Source of the DNA: Leifsonia sp. ALI-44-B
Lineage (GTDB): Bacteria; Actinomycetota; Actinomycetes; Actinomycetales; Microbacteriaceae
Assembly (NCBI RefSeq): GCF_001984125.1
Contig: NZ_MTQL01000006.1
Location: 248,001 to 312,000 of the forward strand
Direction: 5' to 3'
DNA: 64,000 nt
Positions 54,521 through 64,000 of the stretch are shown in pieces (positions within the stretch are counted from its first letter, which is position 1; every line of letters begins with the position of its first letter). A model generated the notes under the pieces. The model did no database searches. It was not told where the DNA came from and was given only the letters and a program-made list of their open reading frames with translations. The position numbers were made by a program, and so were the translations under genes.

Positions 54521-54844
54521 CTAAATCTCTTTCGTTACGGTCGGGTCGATGAAGATGTCGCCGTCGACCACGTCTACGTTGTAGACCGGGACGGGTTCAT
54601 AGGCGGGCAGCGTGAGCGGCTTACCCGTGGTGAGCGAGAACTGCGAACCGTGCGCCCAGCATTCGAGCGTGTCGTTCTCGACGAAACCTTCGGAGAGCGA
54701 AATGTCTCCGTGCGTGCACGTGTCGCCGATGGCGAAGATGTCGCCGGCCGAGTCTTGAACGAGGGCGATGGGATGTCCCTCGACCACCACGCGCTTGGCC
54801 TGGTTGGGCGAGAGCTCCGAGACGGAACAGACGCGGGGGGCCAT
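54521..54844 (-). CDS. Rieske-type [2Fe-2S] ferredoxin in the suf operon
   Basis: 107 residues from the ATG at 54844. The Rieske motifs are the Cys-x-His in GDTCTHGDISLSEGFVEN and the Cys-x2-His in TLECWAHGSQFSLTTGKPL, which bind a [2Fe-2S] cluster. It is of the small dioxygenase-ferredoxin (NirD-like) type with no membrane segment. Such a gene is a regular member of suf operons in many actinobacteria and may donate electrons for cluster assembly. It is separated from sufD and sufC by two and four bases. Confidence 0.93.
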   Translation of the reverse strand: MAPRVCSVSELSPNQAKRVVVEGHPIALVQDSAGDIFAIGDTCTHGDISLSEGFVENDTLECWAHGSQFSLTTGKPLTLPAYEPVPVYNVDVVDGDIFIDPTVTKEI

Positions 54845-54846
54845 GT

Positions 54847-56055
54847 TTATTCGCCCCCGGTGATGGCGGTTTTCGCCAGCTCGTCTTCGATCGCCGCCTG
54901 CAGCCGCTCTTCGAGCTCGGCGACGCCGATCTTCTGCACGATCTCGGTCAGGAAGCCGCGCACGACGAGTCGGCGCGCCTGAGCCTCGGGGATGCCGCGG
55001 GCCTGCAGGTAGAAGAGCTGCTCGTCGTCGAAGCGACCGGTCGCGCTGGCGTGGCCGGCGCCCTGGATGTCGCCCGTCTCGATCTCGAGGTTCGGCACCG
55101 AGTCGGCGCGCGTTCCATCGGTGAGCACGAGGTTGCGGTTCTGCTCGTAGCTGTCGGTGCCGGGGGCGCTCTGCTGGATGAGCACGTCGCCGATCCACAC
55201 TGTGCGGGCGCCGGCGCCCTGCAGGGCACCCTTGTAGTTGACGCGGCTGCGCGTGTTGGGCGCATCGTGGTTGACGTAGACCTGCTGCTCGAGGTGCTGA
55301 CCGGCGTCGGAGAAGTACAGGCCGAGCGCTTCGACGTCGGCGCCCTGCGAGGCGAGGTGCGTCGTCGGGTTGACGCGCACGACCTTGCCGCCGAGCGTCA
55401 CGACGACGTGCTTGAGCTTGGCGTCGCGGCCGATCTTGGCGAAGTGCGATGCCAGGTGCAGGGCGTCGTCGTTCCACTGCTGCACGGTGACGACGGTCAG
55501 CGAGGCGCTGTCGCCCACAATGATCTCGACGTTCTCGGTGAGCTGGGCGTCGCCGTCGTTCTGCAGGATGACGAGACCCTGGCTGAACGGCTTGGCCTCG
55601 ATGATCGTGTGCGCGGCGCGCGGTGCCGTTCCGAGAGCGGAGCGCGCGACGGTGACCGACGCTGCCTCTTCGCCCGAGACAGTGATCGCGAGAGCCTTCT
55701 CGAACGAGCTCCACGCGTTGGCCGAGGCACGTTCTTCGGGGATGCCGGCCGTACCCACGCGGGCGTCGGTGCGATCGACCCAGCTGATGTCGATGCCGAC
55801 GCCCGGCTCGGCCTGGAACTCGTACCCCGAGCCATCCAGCTCACCGTCGATGAGAGATGCGACGGTGGCTACGGGCGTGAGCTTCCACACGGCTTCGCGG
55901 CCGGTGACCGTCGGGAAGTCGAGGACGCTCGTCGACGCGAACCGCGCGGAGCGGGTCTGCACGGGAACGTAGCCGCCATCCGAGTGTGCCTTGAATCCGT
56001 GCTGACCCGACTCGTCGAGGCGACTCGTTGTTGCTTCTGGTGCTTGGGTCGACAT
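54847..56055 (-). CDS. sufD: Fe-S cluster assembly protein SufD
   Basis: 402 residues. SufD forms the SufBC2D scaffold and helps in iron acquisition. The beta-helix core has SVDGDIFID-free segments such as VILQNDGDAQLTENVEIIVG and LYFSDAGQHLEQQVYVNHDA; the C-terminal region YLQARGIPEAQARRLVVRGF is the SufD helix that binds SufC. It starts immediately after the sufB stop. A conserved His is in YVNHDAPNTRSRV. Confidence 0.94.
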   Translation of the reverse strand: MSTQAPEATTSRLDESGQHGFKAHSDGGYVPVQTRSARFASTSVLDFPTVTGREAVWKLTPVATVASLIDGELDGSGYEFQAEPGVGIDISWVDRTDARVGTAGIPEERASANAWSSFEKALAITVSGEEAASVTVARSALGTAPRAAHTIIEAKPFSQGLVILQNDGDAQLTENVEIIVGDSASLTVVTVQQWNDDALHLASHFAKIGRDAKLKHVVVTLGGKVVRVNPTTHLASQGADVEALGLYFSDAGQHLEQQVYVNHDAPNTRSRVNYKGALQGAGARTVWIGDVLIQQSAPGTDSYEQNRNLVLTDGTRADSVPNLEIETGDIQGAGHASATGRFDDEQLFYLQARGIPEAQARRLVVRGFLTEIVQKIGVAELEERLQAAIEDELAKTAITGGE

Positions 56056-57474
56056 TTAACCGACGGATCCTTCCATGCCCATTTCAATGAGCTTGTTGAG
56101 TTCGAGCGCGTATTCCATCGGCAGTTCGCGGGCGATGGGCTCGATGAACCCGCGCACGATCATGGCCATGGCCTCGTCTTCGGGCATGCCGCGCGACATC
56201 AGGTAGAAGAGCTGCTCTTCGCTGACCTTCGAGACGGTGGCCTCGTGGCCGAGCTGCACATCGTCGACGCGGATGTCGATCGCGGGATAGGTGTCGCTGC
56301 GCGAGATGGTGTCGACGAGCAGAGCGTCGCAACGCACGGTGTTGGCCGAGTGGTGCGCGGCTGCGTCGACACGGACCTCGCCGCGGTAACCGGCACGACC
56401 GCCGCCACGGGCGATCGACTTGGAGACGATCGACGACTGCGTGTAGGGAGCCATGTGGATCATCTTGGCGCCGGCGTCTTGGTGCTGGCCGGGGCCCGCG
56501 AAGGCCACGGAGAGCGTCTCGCCCTTGGCGTGCTCGCCCATGAGGTAGATGGACGGGTACTTCATGGTGACCTTGGAACCGATGTTGCCGTCGATCCACT
56601 CCATGGTCGCGCCCTCGGCGACCGTGGCGCGCTTGGTGACCAGGTTGTAGACGTTGTTCGACCAGTTCTGGATCGTCGTGTAGCGAACGCGGGCGTTCTT
56701 TTTCACGATGATCTCGACCACGGCCGAGTGCAGCGAGTCGGACTTGTAGATGGGAGCCGTGCAGCCCTCGATGTAGTGCACGTAGCTGCCCTCGTCGGCG
56801 ATGATCAGCGTGCGCTCGAACTGGCCCATGTTCTCGGTGTTGATGCGGAAGTAGGCCTGCAGGGGGATGTCGACGTGCACGCCCGGCGGCACGTAGACGA
56901 ACGAGCCACCCGACCAGACGGACGTGTTGAGCGCCGCGAACTTGTTGTCACCCGAGGGGATGACGGTGCCGAAGTACTCTTCGAAGATCTCGGGGTGCTC
57001 GCGCAGCGCCGTGTCGGTGTCTTTGAAGATGACACCCTGCTGCTCGAGGTCTTCGCGGATCTGGTGGTAGACGACCTCGGACTCGTACTGAGCCGCGACG
57101 CCACCGACCAGGCGCTGACGCTCGGCCTCGGGGATGCCGAGCTTCTCGTAGGTGTTGCGGATGTCTTCGGGCAGGTCTTCCCACGTCTGGGCCTGCTTCT
57201 CCGTGGAACGCACGAAGTACTTGATGTTGTCGAAGTCGATGTCCGACAGGTCGGCACCCCACGTGGGCATCGGTTTGCGCTCGAACAGCTGAAGCGCCTT
57301 CAGGCGTCGCTGGAGCATCCACTCGGGCTCGTTCTTCAAGCGCGAGATGTCGGCGACGATCTCGGGGGAAATTCCACGACGGGCGGAAGCGCCGGCCGCA
57401 TCGGAGTCGGACCAGCCGAACTCGTACTGACCCAGAGACTCGAGCTCGGGGCGGTCGATCAAGACATCAGACAT
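56056..57474 (-). CDS. sufB: Fe-S cluster assembly protein SufB
   Basis: 472 residues. SufB is the main scaffold of the SUF system. Recognisable segments: [60 protein letters not shown], the Cys of [19 protein letters not shown] and the C-terminal [20 protein letters not shown]. No intein is present, unlike the M. tuberculosis orthologue. It is the first gene of the operon; no SufR-type regulator gene lies upstream, but a palindrome at 57757-57770 could be an operator. Confidence 0.96.
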   Translation of the reverse strand: MSDVLIDRPELESLGQYEFGWSDSDAAGASARRGISPEIVADISRLKNEPEWMLQRRLKALQLFERKPMPTWGADLSDIDFDNIKYFVRSTEKQAQTWEDLPEDIRNTYEKLGIPEAERQRLVGGVAAQYESEVVYHQIREDLEQQGVIFKDTDTALREHPEIFEEYFGTVIPSGDNKFAALNTSVWSGGSFVYVPPGVHVDIPLQAYFRINTENMGQFERTLIIADEGSYVHYIEGCTAPIYKSDSLHSAVVEIIVKKNARVRYTTIQNWSNNVYNLVTKRATVAEGATMEWIDGNIGSKVTMKYPSIYLMGEHAKGETLSVAFAGPGQHQDAGAKMIHMAPYTQSSIVSKSIARGGGRAGYRGEVRVDAAAHHSANTVRCDALLVDTISRSDTYPAIDIRVDDVQLGHEATVSKVSEEQLFYLMSRGMPEDEAMAMIVRGFIEPIARELPMEYALELNKLIEMGMEGSVG

Positions 57475-57886
57475 AAATACCTCTTTTCCTACCGCTAGAA
57501 ACAGGATCTCTGTTCACGGCATTCCCGCCGGGCCCGAATTATCACCGCATGATCAGGTCACCGATGTCTCGGAGGCTGACCGCTCGACGCGCCGCGAGCG
57601 ACGGGCGAACGTGCAATGGCCTTCGGTGGCCGACTTTCTGGTTTTCCGAGGGCTGCCTCAGTGATGAGCCGCTCGTTGGAACGTGTCGATGGTCGAGCAC
57701 ATCGGTGCAAGTTGTGATCTCGGGCCGCGAACGTGTCCGCGGCCGCGCGATGCGAACTTACAATTGTGAGTGAACTCGAGCTTTGATGTTCAAACGTTCG
57801 GCCTGCCTCTGCAGTGCTTCCGACGTGGAACCTGGGCCAATTCTACAGGGAGAGACGGGTAAAAGGCCCCACTCTCCCAGCTTGTT
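57475..57886. other. sufB/COX15 divergent intergenic region
   Basis: A 412-base gap with no convincing gene (a 74-codon frame at 57549-57773 has no ribosome-binding site and poor composition). It contains a GGCCGCG/CGCGGCC hairpin (57723-57744), a near-perfect palindrome CTTACAATTGTGAG (57757-57770), a TAGAAT minus-strand -10-like element (57845-57840) and a GGGAGAG/CTCTCCC hairpin (57848-57878) just before COX15. Confidence 0.55.
57757..57770. promoter_or_regulatory. Palindromic site upstream of suf operon
   Basis: CTTACAATTGTGAG matches its own reverse complement at 12 of 14 positions. It is the only AT-rich palindrome in this GC-rich gap, so an operator for suf or COX15 is plausible. Confidence 0.35.
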
Positions 57887-58954
57887 GTGACGAAATATCT
57901 GAGAGAACGGACTGCGTCGATCGTGGAGAACCTGAGAGCGCTGACACGCCGATTCTGGAACTGGCTGCCGAACGGTGTCGACGACCGTCGAGTGCGTGTC
58001 CTCGGTTGGACCACGCTCGTCGTCCAGACGGTCATCGTGGGCACGGGCGGACTCGTGCGGCTCACGGCATCCGGCCTCGGCTGCCCCACGTGGCCCAAGT
58101 GCACGACGGGTTCGCTCGTGAACACGCCCGAGATGGGCATCCACGGTGTCATCGAGTTCGGCAACCGCCTGCTCACGTTCGTGCTCGTCATCGTCGCCAT
58201 CGCAGCTTTCATGGCCGTCATCCGGTTCCGGGCCGAGCGCCGCGACCTGTTCGTGTTGACCCTGCTCATCGGCCTCGGCATCCCGGCGCAGGCGATCATC
58301 GGTGGCATCAGCGTGCTGACCAAGCTCAACCCGTACGTCGTGGGCTTCCACTTCGTCGTGTCGGTCGTGCTCGTGGCGCTGTCGACCGCCCTGGTCTACC
58401 GCATCTACACGCCCACCGGGCACCGCATCCTCGACGTGCCCCGCTGGTATGCGATCACGGCTCACGTCACGAGCGCCGTCGTGGCCGTCACCATCGTGGT
58501 GGGCATCCTGACGACCGGTTCGGGGCCGCACGCGGGTGACGCCGACGCGCCCCGAAACGGGCTCGACTCCGAGTTCCTGCAGCACGTGCACAGCTGGCCC
58601 GCCTACGCCACGTTGGCGCTCACACTCGTGCTCGTGATCGGGGCCTTCGCCTCGCCCTACGTGGGTCTGCGTCGCTGGACCGCCCTGCTCCTCGCCGTCG
58701 AGGTCGTGCAGATCATCGTGGGGCTCACTCAGGCGCGCCTCGGGCTGCCCGCAATCCTCGTGGGCATCCACATGGTTCTCGCGTGCTTGCTGGCCTCGGC
58801 CATGACCGCGGTCGTGCTCAACCTCAAGTCGCCGGCCATCGCCCTCTCCCCCGGCGACGATCTTGCCGACCTGGATGCCGCAGCGCAGACATCCTCGCGC
58901 CGCCGACGCCCCGACGCACTGACGCCCCAACGCGCTGACCCGCTGAACAACTGA
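57887..58954 (+). CDS. ctaA: Haem A synthase (COX15/CtaA)
   Basis: 355 residues from a GTG at 57887. It converts haem O to haem A for cytochrome c oxidase. About eight membrane helices are visible; conserved segments are LVRLTASGLGCPTWPKCTTG with the Cys pair, EFGNRLLTFVLVIVAI, GVHV-like His in VVGFHFVVSVVLV, LQHVHSWPAYATLALT and VGIHMVLACLLAS with haem-binding His. No ribosome-binding site precedes the GTG; a hairpin sits eight bases upstream. It converges with ctaB across a strong terminator. Confidence 0.93.
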   Translation: MTKYLRERTASIVENLRALTRRFWNWLPNGVDDRRVRVLGWTTLVVQTVIVGTGGLVRLTASGLGCPTWPKCTTGSLVNTPEMGIHGVIEFGNRLLTFVLVIVAIAAFMAVIRFRAERRDLFVLTLLIGLGIPAQAIIGGISVLTKLNPYVVGFHFVVSVVLVALSTALVYRIYTPTGHRILDVPRWYAITAHVTSAVVAVTIVVGILTTGSGPHAGDADAPRNGLDSEFLQHVHSWPAYATLALTLVLVIGAFASPYVGLRRWTALLLAVEVVQIIVGLTQARLGLPAILVGIHMVLACLLASAMTAVVLNLKSPAIALSPGDDLADLDAAAQTSSRRRRPDALTPQRADPLNN

Positions 58955-59076
58955 CCGGGTCCATGCCGGGTCGTAGGCCCTTTGGCCCTCTACATGGGTC
59001 GGTTACAGCACCTGTCCGGTGAGGCGGCCCCGCATGCGGTGCTCGACCGTCGTCGTCACCGGATGATCCCCCACAA

Positions 59077-59119
59077 CGAAGAAGCCCCTCGAAGTCGGAT
59101 GACTGGAGGGGCTTCTTCG
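59077..59119. terminator. Bidirectional terminator between ctaA and ctaB
   Basis: CGAAGAAGCCCCTC (59077-59090) pairs perfectly with GAGGGGCTTCTTCG (59106-59119). It separates two convergent genes. Confidence 0.88.
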
Positions 59120-59145
59120 TGCTCGCGGGGAGGTGCGGACCGCGC

Positions 59146-60078
59146 CTAGTTGAAGGGGAAGAAGAGCAGCAGCGGGTCGATGGCCACGGCCAAGAACAGC
59201 AGCGTGAGGTAGCTGATCGAGCCGTGGAAGACGCGCATGGGCGACACCTTCTCGCCGCGGATGGCCCTGTTGTACAGGCGGTGCGTCTCGTAGATGAACC
59301 AGCCGCCCGCAATGAGCGCCGTCGCCGTGTAGATGAGACCCATGTGCGCGACGGGCGTCAGCAGCAGCGAGCACGCGACCGTGGCCCACGCGTAGAGGAT
59401 GACCTGCAGGCCCACCTGGGCGCGACCGCGCACGACGGCGAGCATGGGGACGCCGACGGCCTTGTAGTCCTCGCGGTACTTCATGGAGAGGGGCCAGTAG
59501 TGCGGCGGGGTCCACAGGAAGACGACGCCGAAGAGGATGAACGGTGCCCACGTGAGATCGCCCGTGACGGCCGCCCATCCGATGAGAACCGGGAAGCAGC
59601 CCGCGATGCCGCCCCAGATGATGTTCTGCTGCGTGCGGCGCTTGAGCCACAGCGTGTAGATGAACACGTAGAAGAGGATGGCGGCGACGGACAGTGCGGC
59701 GGCCACGAGGTTGGTCGTGAGCGCGAGCCACACGGTCGACAGCACGCCCAGCGCCCAGGCGAAGACATACGCCTCTCGCGGGGTGAGGACACCCGTGACG
59801 AGCGGACGATTCTTGGTGCGGTTCATCACCTTGTCGATGTCGCGGTCGATGTAGCAGTTGAATGCTGCAGCGGACCCGGCGCTCATGGCGCCGCCGATGA
59901 CGGTCGCGACGATCAGCCAGAAATTGGGCAGACCGTTCTGGGCAAGGATCATCACCGGGATGGTGGTGACCAGCAGCAGCTCCATCACCCGGGGTTTCGT
60001 CAAAGCGACGTAGCCTTTGAGCTTCGTTCGGAAGTCGATGGGTCTCTGGCCGACCTGGGGCTCTACGGCAACGTCCAT
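59146..60078 (-). CDS. ctaB: Protohaem IX farnesyltransferase (haem O synthase)
   Basis: 310 residues, GAGGAG upstream. CtaB transfers a farnesyl group to haem B. The UbiA-type Asp-rich motifs are [20 protein letters not shown] and the second loop YTPYKR-like region near [20 protein letters not shown]; about nine membrane helices are present. It converges with ctaA, so haem O and haem A genes are neighbours but on opposite strands. A TAGAAT -10-like element (minus strand, 60115-60110) lies about 32 bases upstream. Confidence 0.95.
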   Translation of the reverse strand: MDVAVEPQVGQRPIDFRTKLKGYVALTKPRVMELLLVTTIPVMILAQNGLPNFWLIVATVIGGAMSAGSAAAFNCYIDRDIDKVMNRTKNRPLVTGVLTPREAYVFAWALGVLSTVWLALTTNLVAAALSVAAILFYVFIYTLWLKRRTQQNIIWGGIAGCFPVLIGWAAVTGDLTWAPFILFGVVFLWTPPHYWPLSMKYREDYKAVGVPMLAVVRGRAQVGLQVILYAWATVACSLLLTPVAHMGLIYTATALIAGGWFIYETHRLYNRAIRGEKVSPMRVFHGSISYLTLLFLAVAIDPLLLFFPFN

Positions 60079-60372
60079 TGCTCCTCTAACCGGTGGAAAT
60101 CTGTTATCGATTCTAGGTCATCCGGCGCGGGGCACAAATTGTAGACCCGTTGCGCCCGAGGCGAAATCACCCGCAACGTTCCCGAAATGTGGCAGGCATC
60201 CTCGCTATGCTTGACACGCTCGCCAACCAATACGTGCGCGGCTGCATGCCCGCAAGACGTGTTCGGCTGTGCCGTGCCGTCACTCTGCCAACGATGCCAG
60301 CGCGTGCGTGTTATCTCCTCCGGATCGGCCTGGGTTAGGGTCATCCGCAACTCAAGAAGGGTCAATAAGACT
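60079..60372. promoter_or_regulatory. ctaB/tkt divergent promoter region
   Basis: 294 bases without a convincing gene. It holds a TAGAAT element for ctaB (60115-60110, minus) and, for tkt, a TAGGGT -10-like element near 60335-60340 and a TTGACA further up near 60209. AGAAGGG serves as tkt ribosome-binding site. No palindrome stands out. Confidence 0.4.
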
Positions 60373-62466
<2,094 letters not shown>

Positions 62467-62512
62467 TCGCTCCCACGATCAGACCACCGAGCAACAAGGA
62501 GAACAGAAGAAA

Positions 62513-63622
62513 ATGACTGAAACCAACACCGCACAGCTGTCCGCCGCCGGCGTCAGCATCTGGCTCGACGACCTGTCGCGCGAGCGCATCAAGTCCGAAG
62601 GCCTGCAGAAGCTGATCGCCGAGCGCAACGTCGTCGGCGTGACCACGAACCCCACGATCTTCGCCTCGGCGCTGTCCAAGGGTGAGGCCTACGACGAGCA
62701 GGTCCGCGAACTCGCCGCCGCGGGTAAAGACGTCACCGCCGCCGTGTTCGAGATCACCACGGACGACGTGGCCAATGCATCCGACATCTTCCGCCCCGTC
62801 TATGACGCCTCCAAGGGCTTCGACGGCCGCGTGTCGATCGAGGTCGAGCCCGGCCTCGCGCACGACGCCGCCGGCACCATCTCCGAGGCCAAGGCACTCT
62901 GGGCCAAGGTCGACCGCCCCAACGCCATGATCAAGATCCCCGCGACGATCGAGGGCCTCGAAGCCATCACGGCCGTCATCGCCGAGGGCATCAGCGTCAA
63001 CGTCACCCTGATCTTCTCGCTCGAGCGCTACCGCGAGGTCATCAACGCCTACCTGACCGGTCTCGAGAAGGCCAAGGAGGCCGGCCGCGACCTGTCGACC
63101 ATCCACTCGGTCGCCTCGTTCTTCGTGTCGCGCGTCGACACCGAGATCGACAAGCGTCTCGACGCCATCGGTTCCGACGAGGCCCTGTCGCTCAAGAGCA
63201 AGGCCGGCGTCGCCAACGCGCAGCTCGCCTACGAGGTCTTCGAGCAGAGCTTCGACTCCGAGCGCGCCCAGGTGCTGCTGCAGGCCGGCGCCAACAAGCA
63301 GCGCCCCCTGTGGGCCTCGACGGGTGTCAAGAGCCCCGAGCTGCCCGACACGCTCTACGTGACGCAGCTCGTCGCGCCGGGCGTCGTCAACACCATGCCC
63401 GAGAAGACGCTCGAGGCCACGTTCGACCACGCCGAGGTCACGGGTGACACCATCACCGGTTCCTACGACGAGGCCAACGCCATCCTCGACCGCCTGTCGG
63501 CCGTCGGCGTCTCCTACGACGAGGTCACCGCGCTGCTCGAGAAGGAGGGCGTCGAGAAGTTCATCGTCTCCTGGAACGAGCTGCTCGACACCGTCACCGC
63601 TGCTCTGGAGGCCGCCAAGTGA
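62513..63622 (+). CDS. tal: Transaldolase
   Basis: 369 residues, preceded by AAGGAG. It moves a dihydroxyacetone unit between sugar phosphates. The Schiff-base Lys is in [40 protein letters not shown] and INVTLIFS-type [20 protein letters not shown] are family hallmarks, and [14 protein letters not shown] is typical of the long actinobacterial type. It is 46 bases after tkt and its stop overlaps the pgi start (GTGA), so the three are co-transcribed. Confidence 0.96.
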   Translation: MTETNTAQLSAAGVSIWLDDLSRERIKSEGLQKLIAERNVVGVTTNPTIFASALSKGEAYDEQVRELAAAGKDVTAAVFEITTDDVANASDIFRPVYDASKGFDGRVSIEVEPGLAHDAAGTISEAKALWAKVDRPNAMIKIPATIEGLEAITAVIAEGISVNVTLIFSLERYREVINAYLTGLEKAKEAGRDLSTIHSVASFFVSRVDTEIDKRLDAIGSDEALSLKSKAGVANAQLAYEVFEQSFDSERAQVLLQAGANKQRPLWASTGVKSPELPDTLYVTQLVAPGVVNTMPEKTLEATFDHAEVTGDTITGSYDEANAILDRLSAVGVSYDEVTALLEKEGVEKFIVSWNELLDTVTAALEAAK

Positions 63623-64000
63623 GTTTCAAGATCCATGTGACCGGCGCAGCCGAAGAGGCGGTGCAGAAGGTCGTCCCGACCCTCGTCGACGACCTCGTGG
63701 CTTCCGGTATCACGGCTCAGAACCCGAGCCTGTGGGGCGCGGACGCCGAGTCCGAAGCAGCCAAGCGCCTCGGCTGGGTCGAAGCGGTCAGCATCTCGCG
63801 ACCGCTCGTGGCCCAGATCGAAGAGCTGCGTGCAACCCTCACGGCGCGTGGCGTCAACCACATCGTCCTGGGTGGCATGGGCGGCTCGTCGCTGGCCCCC
63901 GAGGTCATCACCAAGACGATGGATGTCGAGCTCACCGTGCTCGACTCCACCGCCCCCGGCCAGGTGCTCTCCGCCCTGAACGACCGCCTCGAGACCAGCG
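63619..64000 (+). CDS. pgi: Glucose-6-phosphate isomerase, N-terminal part (cut by window)
   Basis: The first 127 residues from a GTG that overlaps the transaldolase stop. [16 protein letters not shown] at the start, [20 protein letters not shown] and [17 protein letters not shown], the phosphosugar (SIS) domain's glycine-serine loop, match the actinobacterial Pgi found after tal in pentose phosphate operons. The rest lies beyond the right edge. It interconverts glucose-6-P and fructose-6-P. The arrangement tkt-tal-pgi is usually followed by zwf, which is expected next. Confidence 0.9.
   Translation, partial: MSFKIHVTGAAEEAVQKVVPTLVDDLVASGITAQNPSLWGADAESEAAKRLGWVEAVSISRPLVAQIEELRATLTARGVNHIVLGGMGGSSLAPEVITKTMDVELTVLDSTAPGQVLSALNDRLETS

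Noticed and set aside
57549-57773. A 74-codon frame in the sufB/haem A synthase gap
   Set aside because: No ribosome-binding site, no recognisable features, and unusual Arg/Trp/Cys content.

Overview
The window is a GC-rich, gene-dense chromosomal segment from an actinobacterium. The mycothiol ligase MshC, RbpA, PafB/PafC, an alpha-maltose-1-phosphate-synthase-type GlgM and the gene order (helY-tatC-tatA-pafC-pafB ... trmI ... PAC2 - mshC - uppP) all point to Actinomycetota. Small intergenic gaps, a Rieske protein inside the suf cluster and the absence of the 20S proteasome genes suggest Micrococcales, probably Microbacteriaceae. The family assignment is inference. I see about 60 protein genes (two cut by the window edges), one tRNA-Leu(GAG), no rRNA, no CRISPR array, and no insertion sequence or prophage.

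Layout. 1-5.2 kb: an NAD(P)-binding protein cut at the left edge, a His-rich membrane protein, a CopD-CtaG fusion, and a divergent oxidoreductase/MarR pair that shares an inverted-repeat operator. 5.27-5.30 kb: a near-canonical dif (XerC/XerD) site, which places the replication terminus here. 5.3-11.5 kb: a divergent histidine kinase/response regulator pair, phosphoketolase and an FAD oxidoreductase. 11.6-19.1 kb: topoisomerase IB, an HdeD-like protein, an SDR, NfeD/SPFH, GDPD, RbpA and Lnt. 19.2-32.7 kb: the conserved block helY-tatC-tatA-pafC-pafB-FKBP-trmI-HAD, then PAC2, mshC, uppP and an M20 peptidase. The Pup-proteasome genes that normally sit between pafB and trmI are missing. 32.8-43.3 kb: tRNA-Leu, an SF2 helicase, an SGNH hydrolase with a structured leader, a D,D-carboxypeptidase, a TrmH-family methyltransferase, a sirtuin, a histidine phosphatase, an alpha/beta hydrolase, trehalose synthase and a DEDDh exonuclease. 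43.5-48 kb: L31 type B, an ABC ATPase, divergent glgM/glgC and serB. 48.2-53.3 kb: fabG, a DUF3099-small protein-SURF1 operon, an ABC-F protein and bioY. 53.4-64 kb: the suf operon (B-D-Rieske-C-T), haem A synthase and haem O synthase, then tkt-tal-pgi running off the right edge.

How the genes fit together. Carbon metabolism is prominent: phosphoketolase, transketolase, transaldolase and Pgi for pentose/hexose phosphates, and GlgC/GlgM plus TreS for glycogen and trehalose. Cytochrome oxidase maturation is spread over CtaG (fused to CopD), SURF1, CtaA/COX15 and CtaB. PafB and PafC form the known RecA-independent DNA-damage activator. Two genes in the same window, the DEDDh exonuclease and the SF2 helicase, carry promoter sequences resembling the PafBC (RecA-NDp) motif. 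Several promoters place the predicted transcription start on or next to the start codon, consistent with leaderless mRNAs.

Most of the window is ordinary housekeeping sequence. The strongest non-gene signals are the dif site, the missing proteasome core inside an otherwise intact locus, the putative PafBC targets, the tandem-hairpin leader before the SGNH hydrolase, and short tandem repeats that overlap stop codons. All TM counts, start choices and promoter calls were made by eye.
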